Shown in pieces: positions 11,556 through 25,560 of a stretch of DNA of 64,000 nucleotides (its first letter is position 1; each line of letters opens with the position of its first letter). The position numbers were made by a program, and so were the translations under genes. The notes under the pieces are model-generated. The model had not been told where the DNA came from. It made no database searches and saw only the letters and a list, made by a program, of their open reading frames with translations. The stretch is from contig NC_049983.1 in the NCBI RefSeq assembly GCF_000003815.2, positions 23,031,800 through 23,095,799 on the forward strand, written 5' to 3'. This stretch comes from Branchiostoma floridae. Taxonomy: Eukaryota; Chordata; Leptocardii; Amphioxiformes; Branchiostomatidae.

Positions 11556-13073
11556 AGTATATACGCACGTGTGAACCCCCTTTACTCCGTTCCATTACCT
11601 GTACAGAGGGTAGCATGTGAGGAACATCCTCGTCCCGTACCTGACCCAGAACGGCATCCCGCTCGCAGACTTCCAAGGCGCCGTTAGCATGGACACCCTC
11701 ATGAACTACAACAACAGCGAGGGAGTGCAGTACGTACCCAGCGAGTTCGGAATGGTGGGTGGAAGAATTGCCAAACCTCACTTTTTATGCATGTTTGTGT
11801 GTGTGTGTGTGTGTATGTGTGTGCGCGCGTGTGTGTGTATATGTGTATATATGTGTGTATTTGTGTGTGTGTGCGCGTTAATAACCGAATTCACATTCTG
11901 AACTGTAGAATAGGTAACGTTAGTTGTGTAATACATTATGTCGAATGCCTGACTGATGAACAAACATAACCAAAAGGGCACCACTGTTTTGAGCACTGAG
12001 ACACGGAGGCCTTTTGAGCAAGGAACTCGAGTAACAGGATTTTGGATATGATTACTCAAGCAGAAATCAAATCTAGTTGCTTGAGTAATTGCTTTTTGGC
12101 GTAATCATTTGTTATTTTAGGTCCCGGACCCTGACAACATGTACAACAACGTAGCGGCTGACGGCTTCCGGGGGAACTTCATCGGTGTGGTCGGCAGGAG
12201 GGCCTACGATGCGCGCCTGTACAGCCCATTTCTGCAGACCTGGAACGGCACTGCACAGTACAGGGCGGTGGTAAGTCCTGACTTATGGGATTTTCATTCG
12301 ACTGGGTGGCCCATTCAATTCTGCCGACTTGAATAAGTTATATAGTTGAACAGTTTATTTGTAAATGCATGGCAGCCAGATTTTTTGTCTTTTTCTTTGG
12401 AGTGCATAATCTGTAAAACGCTTTTAAAAAGGGTTAATGATCCGCCGCGAAATGTGTGTCATAAGGCCGGTCATTTGTTATAAGTATCGAATAAATCCAC
12501 CGAGTGAGCGAGGCGGATTTACCCTGGCACATGCTTTATCGTATGTCTTCTTGCCTGTTCAGAGCATGCTGCTGCCGATGAGAGACGTGTATCAGGACGG
12601 CCCGTCCGACCCGTTCTGGCCGGTCTACAGAGAACTGCTCCGGTCCGACCACGCCAGCTTCTGGAGGGAACATCCCGACCTGAAGGCTGTGCAACTCACG
12701 GATACGGGTCAGCTCTGTTGACTTAAGATTTCCTAGGGCATATGAGCACTATTTTCAAAGCGCTGCGGGAAAATTGTCATAACTCCGTATTAGAAGCCTA
12801 AAAAGTTATCACATTTGAAGTATACGGAAACACAACTTTGGCAGTGCAACCATGGGTAACTGATGAGGTTACATGTTATGAATTTTGAGATATTACTATC
12901 TATTATGATTTATAATTTTTCAAACAAAAAGTAGTCTAGAAAACCATTCCCAAGGCTGTCCAAATCATGGATACGGGTCAGCATGGCTTACGGCTTGTCT
13001 GAAGCACACATGTGTACAGTACAGACGGATAGACAGACATATGGACGCGGATAAACACATATAGACACACACA

Positions 13074-13118
<45 letters not shown>

Positions 13119-13215
13119 ACACACACAAAGAGACACACACACACACACACAGACACACAGACACACACACACAGACACACACACAGACACACACACACAC
13201 AGACACACACACAGA

Positions 13216-13315
13216 NNNNNNNNNNNNNNNNNNNNNNNNNNNNNNNNNNNNNNNNNNNNNNNNNNNNNNNNNNNNNNNNNNNNNNNNNNNNNNNNNNNNN
13301 NNNNNNNNNNNNNNN
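13216..13315. other. Assembly gap (100 N)
   Basis: Exactly 100 N follow a (CA)n microsatellite (13050-13215), so the true length is unknown. It lies in the intron between exons 6 and 7 of paralogue B. Confidence 0.99.
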
Positions 13316-14410
13316 CAAAGGAACTAGAGTTCGGCGACCTCATACCTCCATGAAAATTTAGAGCTTTCGTAAATTTCATGCAATTGACTAGCACATTAAC
13401 ATAATTTATGCATGGTATTGTTCATCATTGACTAACGTACACATGTCACAATTATAAAATTCCCATTATTAATCATAAAGCGTTTTTGCAATTTTTACAG
13501 AAATTATGCAAATAAGTTCCTCATTACCATATTTGGTATCTGCTTATATTCCACCTATCATAGTTAACATGTGTTACATTTATTGAAGTCCAGTTATTGA
13601 AAACAATGGAATTATACAATTTCCTCATTAATCATGCAAATTAAGTCCTCATTTGCATAAAATGTATATCATTATGAACATATTTGCCTAAGGTACCCGC
13701 ATGCCTAGTATGATGCCAATCCATCAATCCTTTCTGCAGTTATCCTCTTTAGAATGTCTTGACAAAAACGCCCCTGCAGTTCCGCAATTAAATGTTAGGG
13801 GGCTGAAACCTGCCCCACTTTGTCATGACACTGCAAGCTATCTACCAGCCAAATGTCAAGACCATATCACATCCAGGACAAGAGATACATTGAAAAAACT
13901 GCCATGATATAATATCCTCATTAATTATGGAAATGTACTCCTATTTTGCATAATTAGTATTTAATCTTGTACAAAATTGTCTAAGGTACCTACATACCAA
14001 AAATGATGAAAATCCGTTGTTCCCTTCTTGAGTTATCCTCGTCAGAAGTTTTTGACAAAAATGCCCCTGCTATTCCCAAACTAGACGCTAGGGGGGCCAA
14101 ACTTACGTAATTTTTTCCTGAGCACAAGAGCTATCTAATATTTAAAAATCTTGACCATAGCATGTTCAGAACACCGAGATAGCAAAACCGGAAGTTGCGC
14201 TGCAGTACCAAGGCCACACACCAGGGGGCCCAAAATTGACCTTGACCTTCGTCTTCCCAACCCCTACCTACATACCAAATATCATCGTAGTCCATCAAGA
14301 GGTTCTCAAGTTATGATGACCACAAATATGCGGACACACAGACACACACACAAACACACACACACACAGACACACTCAAAACTATACCTCCATTTTTTCA
14401 TGGAGGTAAC
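13316..14410. repeat. Dispersed non-coding element with CCTCCATGAAA termini and internal near-repeats
   Basis: It starts ACTAGAGTTCGGCGACC...ACCTCCATGAAA and ends TTTTTTCATGGAGGTAACTAG. Inside, motifs such as TTCTTGAGTTATCCTC and TTGACAAAAATGCCCCTG recur. A second element with the same ends is at 27770-29400. No reverse transcriptase or transposase is visible. Confidence 0.65.
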
Positions 14411-15431
14411 TAGAAATTTACAAATTTTCACAGATGTACGAGATTCCATCATTATATTTTCTCTCCAGGCCAGTTCCGCGGCCACATGCAGCAGTGTTAC
14501 CACCGGGAGTGCGACGACCTTCGGGTGGTGACCGAGGATGGGCTGCTCTTCCTGAAGAAGACCACAGACGCTGTCACCACCACGCTGCTCCGCCTAGCGG
14601 GTGGCGGGGAGAACTGCACAGGTGAAAACATTAGCACGGTATGACACTTTACGGTTTGAACTGTGCATGCGCAGGGTCAAAGGTGAAGTTCCCTTACTTG
14701 TAAACAATTCTTCCCTTACTTGTAAACAAGACCATGTTTGACAATATATCCAGACATATTCTCTTATTGCCTCAAGGGCCTTCAACTTTGACATTTTACC
14801 CACAGTGCATCACACTGCGCATGCGCATTTCAAATCAACTTGTTGACAGTGTTTGCTATAGTGCAGTGCGAGGTAGCACAACAGTTTTTCGCCTATGGGG
14901 AGTTACATAGTTAAGGACCTCAAAGTGAGAAGGTTTTACAGCAGGGTGCACATGCAATTTACAAGAATTGGACATGTTGATGTTCAGGGTACAAGTTACC
15001 AAGGAGGCAAAAAAAATAGCATCCTTTTTTAAACTCCTAGAATTTACGAAATGTTTGAAACTGAATACGCCGACTCTTTCTCGTGTATAAAAGCCACTAT
15101 TAATCGACTCCGGGTCCCAGCGGAAGACATGGAACTGCAGCAGACGTACAGGCAGTATCCGTAACAATCATGCCGATCGAGTTAACAAACATCGTAATCC
15201 ATACACACTCTCCAATCTGGTGTAATCCTACCATCTTAGCATTTCATAGTTTCCACCTCGCTGTATATAGTGCGCAGAGGAATAGCGGTTTTTTCAAGTG
15301 CTTAGACGCGTTACTTTATAGCCTGTACCACCATCGGAGATTGGGGTCGCAAATTAATACTGTGTTCTGTGATCCAATTGAGCAAACGAACACACGTACT
15401 ATGAATCAATTCCATTTTCTGTCATCTTCAG

Positions 15432-15535
15432 ATGGCCCAATCTCATCTGCGCCACCTACCGGACGGTCTGTTCTGCAGGTAGCTACTATTGCTGCTTGCC
15501 TCGTGACTGCGTCGCTCGCCGTTATCCTTGACTAA
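15432..15535 (+). CDS. Paralogue B terminal exon, GPI-anchor-like tail
   Basis: After TCTTCAG, in phase with exon 7, it reads DGPISSAPPTGRSVLQVAT and a short hydrophobic segment ending VILD, then TAA. Small residues followed by a polar spacer and a hydrophobic end with no cytosolic tail fit a GPI attachment signal. Part of the exon (CATCTGCGCCACCTA.CGGAC.GTCTG) is repeated at about 15542-15590. A poly(A) signal lies downstream. Confidence 0.6.
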
Positions 15536-15880
15536 CGTGTGTCATCTGCGCCACCTAGCGGACTGTCTGCTCTGCAGCCGTTATGCTGGGCTAACGTGTG
15601 TCAATTCACCATCCGGGCTATCATAACCGCTGTACCATGATTATTTTGCATTTAGTAAATCAGAGATAATTGTTTACGATATACGAGGCTAGTTACACAC
15701 CTATGCAAGCTTCACACTAGTATTATCAAGGATTCAACGCTAAGCTGCCAGGTAACACGTGTCATAGCATTGCTCGTTCATTCTCTTACTTGTTGAGGTT
15801 ATATGAAGTAATTCAGCCAGTCTTTACTTTGTGTCATTTGTCTGTCATGTTCTTTATATGCGTATATGTGCTAGTCCGCC

Positions 15881-15886
15881 AATAAA
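15881..15886 (+). terminator. Poly(A) signal of paralogue B
   Basis: AATAAA lies about 345 bp after the proposed stop of B, with a T/TG-rich stretch after it. Confidence 0.55.
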
Positions 15887-16767
15887 GCAATCTATGTTGA
15901 CATCATCAAGATTTTATTCTTGGTCGGTTCTGGTTTACAACGGAATATTTCATAATTGTTAGGGGAAAAATGGGCCCTCTTGTCCAGCCCTGGATTAAAG
16001 CCCCCAGGGCCCATTACTGGATCAGATTACAGGTGGTTCGTAGTCCTACGGCCAGTAACTTTAATCTTGTTACCTGGTACCAGATGGGCAGATACTTTTG
16101 CCTGGTTTGGTGTGTGATGTGGTGTCTGCTAGCAGTATGAATATTTATTGTGTTGATATTTGACAATGGTACGTTAATGAGAGCTCGAATGAGTTCGATT
16201 ATGTTTCCGCTCCCTAGCGGCTTGTTGTGATATTGTACATAACGAGACGTTCGGGAAATTCCTTCCTTTTTATCTGAATATAATACTGTCACCAAATTGG
16301 AGTAGCAGAGGGCTGATAAAGAAGTGACCAGAGGTATGTGCATCCTTGCAGCTTTTCTGGAACTGCAGGAGAGTTTTGTCAGAATCTTGTTGAGGATGAT
16401 CTCGCTCATCAACATGAAGTGATGTTTCAAATATCTTTTTATGTACCATTTTCATTACGAAAACGTAAACACTCATTCGACATGTTTCCAACCCCTCCTA
16501 CGTAAACATAAAGTGGATTTTCCCAAGGATAGAAGTGTATACAAGCGGATGTTGTTTTTCTATCATCACCTGTGAACCGACGGTCAAGCAACACTGAGAA
16601 ACATTTAAAGCTCCGGTCTAGATATACCACGTATCATTTGGCGTATCTCGCTCAATTTCTGGGACGCAGTGTTCACATACGGCCTGTGCCTTCTTCTGTA
16701 AAGGAGAGAGTTCAGCATCTACTGTTGATTTCGTTGGGACACTTCTGCATTCACGATTTGTCCGGAC
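15887..16767. other. Intergenic region between B and C
   Basis: This tandem (same-strand) spacer should contain the promoter of C. No TATA box, ORF with family similarity or RNA gene was recognised. Confidence 0.5.
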
Positions 16768-19700
16768 ATGGCTTGGAAAGCGATCTGTGTTCTCCTGGCC
16801 TTCAGTATGACAGGTACGTACCGTTTGATACATTTGCCCTTTGTACAACCTTGTAATCCGCAAGCATAAGGTACTAGTAGTATCAAAAGCTGACAAAGGA
16901 GGCTAAGCCATTTTGCCAGTTTTTGATGCAGTACTATTTTATGCTATTGTAGGATTTGCTTGGAGATTACTATCCTTGGTTTCATCATCAGTTCATTTTT
17001 AGTTCCCATGTAACTCATGTTTTTGAGTGAGGGAGAATGATTAAATTCATATTTTAATGGATTATTGTGAATGGGTGTACACAAATCAGGGTGATACCCA
17101 GGCTACATACGTCTGCACCACTGCACCTTGCACCAGCAATACCGGAAGGAAAAAAAGGACCGAAAATATAGATGTTTTATTCTTGCTGTGACAGACCCTG
17201 ATATATCCCACGTGCACCATTCAGTTAGGTAAGGCTAACGTCACATTTCCAAATCGGGGCCCGGCCGGGCCGTTTGTGGAAACGAAAAATAGAAATGTAT
17301 GCGTAAAAATATACACAAATAATGCCCACGACTATTCTCTTTACGTCTTGTGTAGTTTGGTGTCTTTTGTATCATACTTTTCGTTCTCGAAAGCTGCCCG
17401 GTTAGGCCACGGTTTGGAAATGTGACGTAGGCCTAACGTGGCCACGCATTCCTGTAGTGTCAGTTTTCCGCGGTTGATGTGTACAAGGTAAAGCCTAGGC
17501 GATATTACGTACGAACATACATAGTTTACCACACATTCTCTCCGTTTTCTGGATACATCACTAATTTCTTCCATTTCTTCCTTTTCTTGACAAAAGAAAG
17601 AAAAACAATAATGTGACCCTCTTTCTAAACACAATGATGAAACGCCTGTATCAAGTGGTTGCTATCTCCGTGGGAAAGTTGATACTTTAGATAGACCGAA
17701 TAGAATCAAGGACATTATATAATCTCCAACCGGCAAGAATATTTTCATACCCAAAAATTAACGACCAACGTGAATGAAGTAGAGTTTTCTTGAAAGACGA
17801 GTTTAGAATCGTGTTGAGTAATTTGTAAATGTGGGGAGTCTTGTCAAGGCATTTATGTATTCATACGAAAACGTAGAAATCCACGGCATCTTGCTACCCC
17901 TCCTGCGTAAACATGACGTCTGTTTTCAAAAGGACTGATTCTGAAGTGGATACAAGTATTGCTAATTTTCACTCCACAACACTATATGGCCTCCTTCGGT
18001 CAATATTGACCATGGTAAAATCCTAATTGATATCAGCCCTACAGCGTCGACTGTGGCTAAACAGTCCTATACGAGAATGACAGTCCCTGCCACATAGGGC
18101 ACATCTGTAAGCTGACTCAGGTCTAGATCTGTTGCAGAGTTCTTTTCACAAGATCCGCTTTTCTTCTGCCATGCGCATCAGTCTGGTTTCTCCTGATTTT
18201 GGCTGCCTGGACAGTGTACATCTCCAGTTGGATCTGTCGTTTGCAAGGTCCTCCCAGTGTTCTGTGTCAATATCAAGACTCCACAACGGCAACAACAACA
18301 CGAACTCGTCCTGCAACATGATTTCAAATGCTACAATTTAGGCGTTATACCATACCACATCACTTAAGCTGAGGAGGAGATACCTTCTGTTTAGTTCACT
18401 ACGTAGCATCGGCAAATACAGTAGTATAAGACTTGCTTTGTCTTGTTGTTCTTAGTCATAACAACAGCCAGCGCTTCGGCGGCCCGGGAGCGCGTCACCG
18501 CCCCCATCCAGCCGGGCAGCGACGTGGAGAACCTTCGGCGGCTCCTGCGCGACCACTTCGGCACGAACCGGCACCACGTCACCAACCCCAACCAGAAGTA
18601 CGCCGTCAAGAGCTTCATCTACCAGACGTTCAAGGACTACGGACTGCAGATGGTGTATCATCTGTTTGTCGGCAACAGCACTAAGGTAAAATGTGCATAT
18701 CCTTGAATACTTTCATCAGGTCTGTTTGTTTATGTTTTTTATTTGCGCAACAAAAAATACAGAAAACATAATACGATGACGGGGAATCCGTTATTATTAC
18801 CTTCTCCAGAAGGTTATGTTTTGAGCGTGTTTGTCTGTCTGTGTGTGTAAGTTAATAGCATGACTCGAGAAGTCTTGGATGGATCCTGATGATATTTGGT
18901 AGGTGGGTAGGAGTCAAGAAAACGAAGGTCAAGTTCGATAATGGCCCCTTGGAGCAAAACTTTTTTTGATAACTTTTGTTTTGAACATGCTGTAAGTGCT
19001 GTAAATTTGGGCCCCTAGCGTTATTTGGAACTGCAGGCGCTGATTTCCTTTCAAACGAAGGTATGAACCCCAGTTCATTGAGTCCCGGGCACGGTATTGA
19101 GAGGCAGAGCTTAACCCTCTCCTTCCACCGCCTTTTGCCTCCCCAACCGAAGTCAGGTACACATTTTACACCTTGTTGGTGGGAGAAAATCCGTTCTAAC
19201 GCAGTGCCTTTCCCAAAGACACAATTGCAACATCTAGCCAGGAAGAACAGGAATCGAACCAGTCCTCTGGATTTGTGTACCCAACTGTAAAGTCAATTTT
19301 TTTCAGTATACCAAGTTGAAAGAAATCATTGGAAGAAATCACTGGAGATCCAAATAAACAAACAAACTAAGCCTTGCCACTAGGCTATTCGACGCCTTGT
19401 AGACTCCCCAATATATATGCTAATATCCAAGCAGATCCTACGGTAGCATAAGATAGTATCAAAAGCTGCCAGAGGCAAATGTATACCTATTGGATGACTA
19501 CACTCCTTGGCCAGTTTAGTACAACATGTATCTTATGCCATCGTAGGATCTGCTTGGAGATTATATATACGAAGGGGGGTGCCAAAAGGGCGGGTACCTG
19601 ACCCAGTGCCAAGTTGTCTGATCTAAGTGAAATTGCGTATGTGTAATAATTCCTATCTCTATGGGTTAAGTCGCAAAAGACAGCTCTGAACTAATTATGG

Positions 19701-22700
19701 TTTCTGATTTACTGGTGTTTGAACTTAGTCAGGTGCGAAATGGACCAGGTGTGAAATGGAACCAGTTGAGTGTCGCGCAGTGATCCGGTTTTTGTATTTG
19801 AAAGGACGCACACCAAAGAAGACTTTTGATGAAATAAATGAAACTTATGGTGATGATGCCCCATCATATGACCTTGTAAAACGCTGGCATCCTGAATTCA
19901 AACGTGGCTGGAAGTCTGTGGAAACAGCTCCCAGACCTGGTCGTCCCTCTTGTGCCATTGATGAGGTATCAGTTGGAGGACCAACCTGGGGTGTCCTACA
20001 AAATCGGTGTCCAGAGCTGCATCAAACGATGGGAGAAATGCATAACTCTGGGTGATTCCTATGAAGAGAAAGACTAATAACTGTGCCAAGTTTCATTAAT
20101 CTCCTGCTATGGGAAATGGGTCAGGACCATTACTAATTGCACGCCCCTCGTATACCGTTTTCATGGTCCCTTCCTGCAGTTCCCCGGCGTGAACGTTGTG
20201 GGGCGCTGGCCGGGCCGGTACACGGACACGTCGCGCGACAAGCCGCTGGTGCTGATGGCGCACTACGACACCTCGCGCAGCGGCGGCGGCGTGGACGACA
20301 ACGGGTCCGGGCTGGCCGCCCTGCTGGAGTCGGCCCGCCTCATCACCTCACAGCCCTGCCTGCAGGACCACACCATCGACTTCGTCGCCGTGGATCTGAA
20401 GGACCAGGAAATATCTAGTACGTGAGAGAGAACGTGTTGTTGTGCTGTTATATCTTTTTTGTACTTAGAATATTGTTATCAATAAGTATCCTCTCCTTGC
20501 CAATTACATTTGTATCGTCCCTGTTTTTGTCAGCCCTTTGTAATAGCCACAGGCTTGTTGGGCAGCCCTGGCTGTACGTGCTCAACAGCCAGATCAATAA
20601 ATACATATTAAATAGATAAATGTCAGCTGTGTTATTTACATATGCCTGATGTTATGCCATCAAAGGTACATGTGCGTTTGTGGCGTCGCGTGTGGCGTAA
20701 CTGTTGGTGTTGGGCTCGGAACCTAGAGGTCCCGTGTTTGATACCGTGCCCCCGGCGCTGTACCCTTGGGAAAGGCACTTTACACGACCTTCCTCACTTC
20801 ACCTAGGTGAAAAAAATTGTACCTGACTTTGGCCGGGGAGGTAAAATACTACCTTTACCTTTTAATTAGTAAACTGCGGTGTTTTCAAAATATTGCAGTT
20901 TGAAACCACCTTCCGTCGACCTGATTCCCTGTATTCAGAAACAACGGTTATGCTTGATGGATAAAGGTGAACTAGCGTAACATAGATATGTTTTTTTCAC
21001 ATATCCGAGAATTAAAAAGCGTTATGATATAACTGTCGCTCTTTGAATCATATTTATCGTTTCTGTCCACAGTCCCCGACGCAGCATGTTGGCAAGGAAA
21101 CTGCGGAAGCAGAGCTTACGTCACCGACATGTTACTGCCCTACCTGCAGTTGAGCAACATCGAGCCGGCCAACGTAGGGGGCGCTTTCGTCCTGGACTCT
21201 ATCCTGAACTACAACAGCACAGAAGGGTCACAAGGCTCCGAAGGGTTGTCGGACATTTCTTCGGTAAGAAAGTATCAGTAACTGTATGAGAAAAGATGGT
21301 CCACAAAGCCACAATTCACTTTGGTCTTGTTGTCGCCTTAAGAGCATTGGGCAAGGGTAAGAAAGAACAACCTACATCAAGGCACACCAATCATGAATAA
21401 GCTCTTTCGCAGATTTGACTACGCATGTGCGGGCGACAGGAATTGTAAATAATATGTCGAAGGTGGAGGCCCCTGAGAAAACCTGTCTCGTCTTGGCCAT
21501 TGTTTCGATCTGTGCAACAATGTCCAGACGGTATTGGTGCCTGCAATATGGCGGAATGTTTACAAGTCAGTGGCCTTCACCTTTGACATATTACCCAGAA
21601 TTCCTCTCGTCAGCACATGTATAGTAAAATCTGCGAAAGCGCTTATCAACAAAAAGGGCCTGCATGCTCTTTTCCGTAAGGTGTAGGGAGTCTATTTTGA
21701 TTTTCCGAGATTCGTAGGAAAAGCCGTCTTATTCACGTAATTTGTAGCGAGGCAACAAGATTTTGAGTAATTGCCCCGGATCTTAAAACATAGGGTTTTT
21801 ATTCGGAATTCAGCGTAAAACAGACCCTCAACAAAGACGGAGGGCGGCATAGACATCCTAACACTTTGGACTAGCTGCCGACGTCACCTGTTTCTAAGGT
21901 CATGTGATCTATGTGCCACCGGATTGGTCACTTGAATTCTGAGGATTTCCGAGGAGGACTAAAACATTCGATGCGCTAATTTTCTAGAGGCTGGTCGCCA
22001 TATTATCTAAATGGCGTTGGCGTTAGAATAAACAGTGCATTTATTCGTTGAGCCAGCTAGACCATGTAAACGCTAACTGTTGCCCCTCTTGTTCTGGGTT
22101 ATTTTTTTTTTTTTTTGCAGACCCCAGGCATCGCGAGAGCGTACGAAAACGTGCAGAAGGACAACTTTCGCGGGAACTTCATCGGTGTCCTGGCCAGGGA
22201 GAGCTTCGACTACTCGCTATACGGAGCTTTCGACTTATCCTGGACATTCGCGAACCCGGACCCTAAGTACAAGTTTCAGGTATGAAATTTTGGCATGTGT
22301 TAGAAGTCATGTGACCCACACGCGTACACACAAGGTACATGGACACATACACATACAAACACAGAGATAGAGAGAAAGACAGACACACGCACACAAGGTA
22401 CATGGACACACACACACATACACATACGCACATAGATAGAGACAAATGCGTACGGACGCACATACACACATACATACACACATACACACACACACACACA
22501 GATGCACAAAGTTAACACAAACACACAAATCCATATGCGCGGACACACGCACGCACACACAAATACAAACAAACAAACATACAGACAGCGAGAGTTGACA
22601 CAAACACACACAAATTCATATATATATATTTCTATATATCTTTCTATACATAAATCCATGTACAGTCAAACCTGCCCAAGACGACCACCCGGGGGACCGG

Positions 22701-25510
22701 AAAAAAGCGGTCGATTTGGACAGGTGGTCGCTGAGAAGAGTATCGACTCAAAACATGCGCGATGGAAAGTATAAATGGTTTCCATTGTGCTTAATGGCAT
22801 AAAGCAAGCACACTGCACGCATGCAAAGAAGCGAGGTCTTTAATCTCAAATACAACAGGCACACTGTAAACTGTAAATTTAACCCCAAAATCCGACGAAA
22901 ACTGGCCGATTTCGGCACAAAATCGTGCTAGTTATCATCAAAAATCTATGAAAACCTCAATTTTGAAAATGATGCGGTCATTATGGGTCCCAATTTGGGC
23001 CGGTCGCGGTCGCGTTGACCAGGTGGTCGTTGAGAAAAGGTCGCTTAATGCTTATGTCAATGGGAAAATAAATCGGGACCGAGAAAAAGTTGTCGAAATG
23101 GCCAGGTGGTCGCTGAGAAGAGGTGGTCGCTCGGGCAGGTTTGACTGTATGTATCATCAACACTCCAGCTTGCGGAAATCCCTATCAAGGACGTTGCTAA
23201 GGACGGCCCCTCCAGCCCCTACTGGCCGGTGTACCAGGCGATGACGCAGTTCGGGGATCACTACAGCTTCTGGACCGAGAACCCCGACCTGAAGGCTGTG
23301 CTCATCACAGACACGGGTACGGCGATATGTCTTCAGTTAACCCTATCTTGAAGGTGCACTCTCACCGGACGTGGGGCACGCTTGCGGCATTGCGGGGCTC
23401 GAAAGATACTGAACGAATTTCAGAGATAAAGATCGAATTTTCTCACTTGTTGTGTATTTTGTCGTCTTCTTTGTCACACTTTTACGTATTACGCAGTATC
23501 TGAATTATAAAAAATCGGAGAAAATTACAAAACAGTGACGCAGCAATGCCGAGAGCGTGCCCCACGTCCGGTGAGAGTGCACCTTTAGTGTCTAGAACGC
23601 TTGGGGTGCCGTAGCGGTTGTGTTGCGGTGATGTGCCGTATAACTGCCGAACGACGTGTGCTCGGCCACGAAACTAAGTGACTTTTCCTAAAATATTTTT
23701 TGCAATAGATCTACAAAAAACTATGACTTTGTGATTTTTTTCGTGTTACCATGGCAACGGGTTTCTGGCAGGCATATGTTGTATTTGCCGCCGTATATGG
23801 AAATCACTAGAAAGGATAGTCCTCTTTTAAAGTATCTCAATGATGATCAATGATGCTACAGGTAGCCATAGTAGATGTTTGATTTTTGGTCACAAACACT
23901 GATTTTTAAATGTTCTCCGCAGGACTCTACCGTGGGAGAATGACTAAGTGTTACCACCTCAGCTGCGACAACCTAAGCTGGATCTCAGACGACAACCTCG
24001 GCTTCCTGAAGAAAACCACCGACGTCGTCTCGTCCTCTCTGCTCTACCTCGCAGGTTCGCCGGAGACGTGTCCTGGTAGGACTTTATTTGCGAGCAAAAG
24101 TACAGAGACTTTCGTATGATCTATTCAGTGACAAACTACAACATTCTGTAAAATGAATATGATAAGGTAGTATATGTGAATATAAATGAAGATGAAAATG
24201 AAAGTCATTCATTCCTCATTTATTTTCTTTCTTTCATTCATCATTCATTCAGTCAGTCATTCATTCATTCATTTATAAATAAATTCATAATTTTTCATTC
24301 ACCATTCGTTCATTCATTCATTCGTTTATCTTTCATATCACTTTTACTTATTCATTTATACACATTCATCATCCATTGATTAATTTATCATTCATTAATT
24401 CATCATCCATTCATTTCTCCCGTTCCTCCCCAGACCCGGTAGCTGTGGCTCCCATCCAGTCATCCGTCCATTCAGTCAATCATTCATCAATCCATCCATC
24501 CATCCATCCATTCATTCATTCATTCATATATCTATTTAATCATCCATTCCTTTCTTCCGTTCCTCCCCAGACCCCGTGACCGCGGCTCCAGACGCCTTTA
24601 AGGAGGGTTTCGTGCTGAGGGGCACGGTGGATCAGCACCTGGAGGCCCCATATGACATCACCTTCCGGGTAGACACGTTCTCCGCGACCGGACTCGTCAG
24701 GGCCCGGGTGGTCGTCAACGAGTTTGCCTTATCGACTAGAGTCGTAGGTACGTGGCGTTTGAACTTCTTGGTTTGAAGATCGGGATCCTTGGTTTAAACT
24801 CATTGCTTTGAACCTAAATGGTTTAAAACTACGTGATTTGAAACGTATATCTTTGACATCCTTGGTTTGAAACTTATACATTTGACATCCCTGGTTTGAA
24901 GGTCCATTGGTCTGAAGCTTTTAAATCTCCATGGTTTCAACCTACCAGATTTGAACTAACTTTCAAACTAATATGTTTGAGCCTCCTTGCTTTGAAACTC
25001 ATTGGGTGTAACTCATAAGTTTGAAACTAATTGGTTTAAAAGTTTGAACTCTTGTTGAAGCTTAAACATTCGGACACATTGGTTTAAAGGCCCTTGGTTT
25101 TAGCTCATTGTGTCAGCTTCTTTGTTTTTTCCTTGGTTAGAAACTTAGATGTTTGAACTCACAAATGGACCCTTCTCTTGATTAAACCTTGCTTTGATAT
25201 CCTCTTATGACCCTCCTTGATTTGAATCTTTTTCTGCTTGAACATATGAATGCCCTTGGTTTGAGCCATCCAGCATGTCGGACAATACTTACATCAGAAT
25301 CACGTGAGTTCAAACGCCATATATGGTCCCGTTCCCCCAGGCCGGTTTGACAGCGTGTCCAAGCAGCTGAATCTGCGCCTGACCGAGCCGCAGATAGAGG
25401 CGCAGTGGGATGTGGACGACGTGGTGAAGGAGATGGCATGGGCGATGGGGGGAAGGGTAGGGAGACTTTTGTCGAATTTTGACACAGACAGACAGACAGA
25501 CACAGACATA

Positions 25511-25560
<50 letters not shown>

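Larger units (their letters stand above)
8455..15535 (+). pseudogene. M28 peptidase-like paralogue B (full catalytic set, broken frame, GPI-like tail)
   Basis: Readable exons are 8455-8500 (signal peptide MPWAKALVFLLLTTA), 9420-9599, 10747-10981, about 11614-11754, 12121-12270, 12563-12707, 14469-14621 and a terminal exon 15432-15535. All five metal ligands and the catalytic Glu of M28 are present: HYD, DDNGSG, FDFEEY, MDTLMNYN and SDHASFW. Exon 2 is 180 nt against 194 in A and D, with a 14-nt loss after NPDA that shifts the frame. Exon 4 lacks its first ~50 nt (the CxxxGC segment) and has a TAG just upstream in the usable frame. The three beta-module exons were not found; exon 7 joins in phase to the last exon. 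That exon ends APPTGRSVLQVATIAACL..., a GPI-signal-like hydrophobic tail, then stop. It is probably a pseudogene or a faulty haplotype or assembly. If those two defects were artefacts, this would be the only complete enzyme in the cluster. Confidence 0.75.

Noticed and set aside
13040-13215. CRISPR-like short repeats
   Set aside because: It is a CA dinucleotide tract with CAGA variants; there are no spacers and the genome is eukaryotic.
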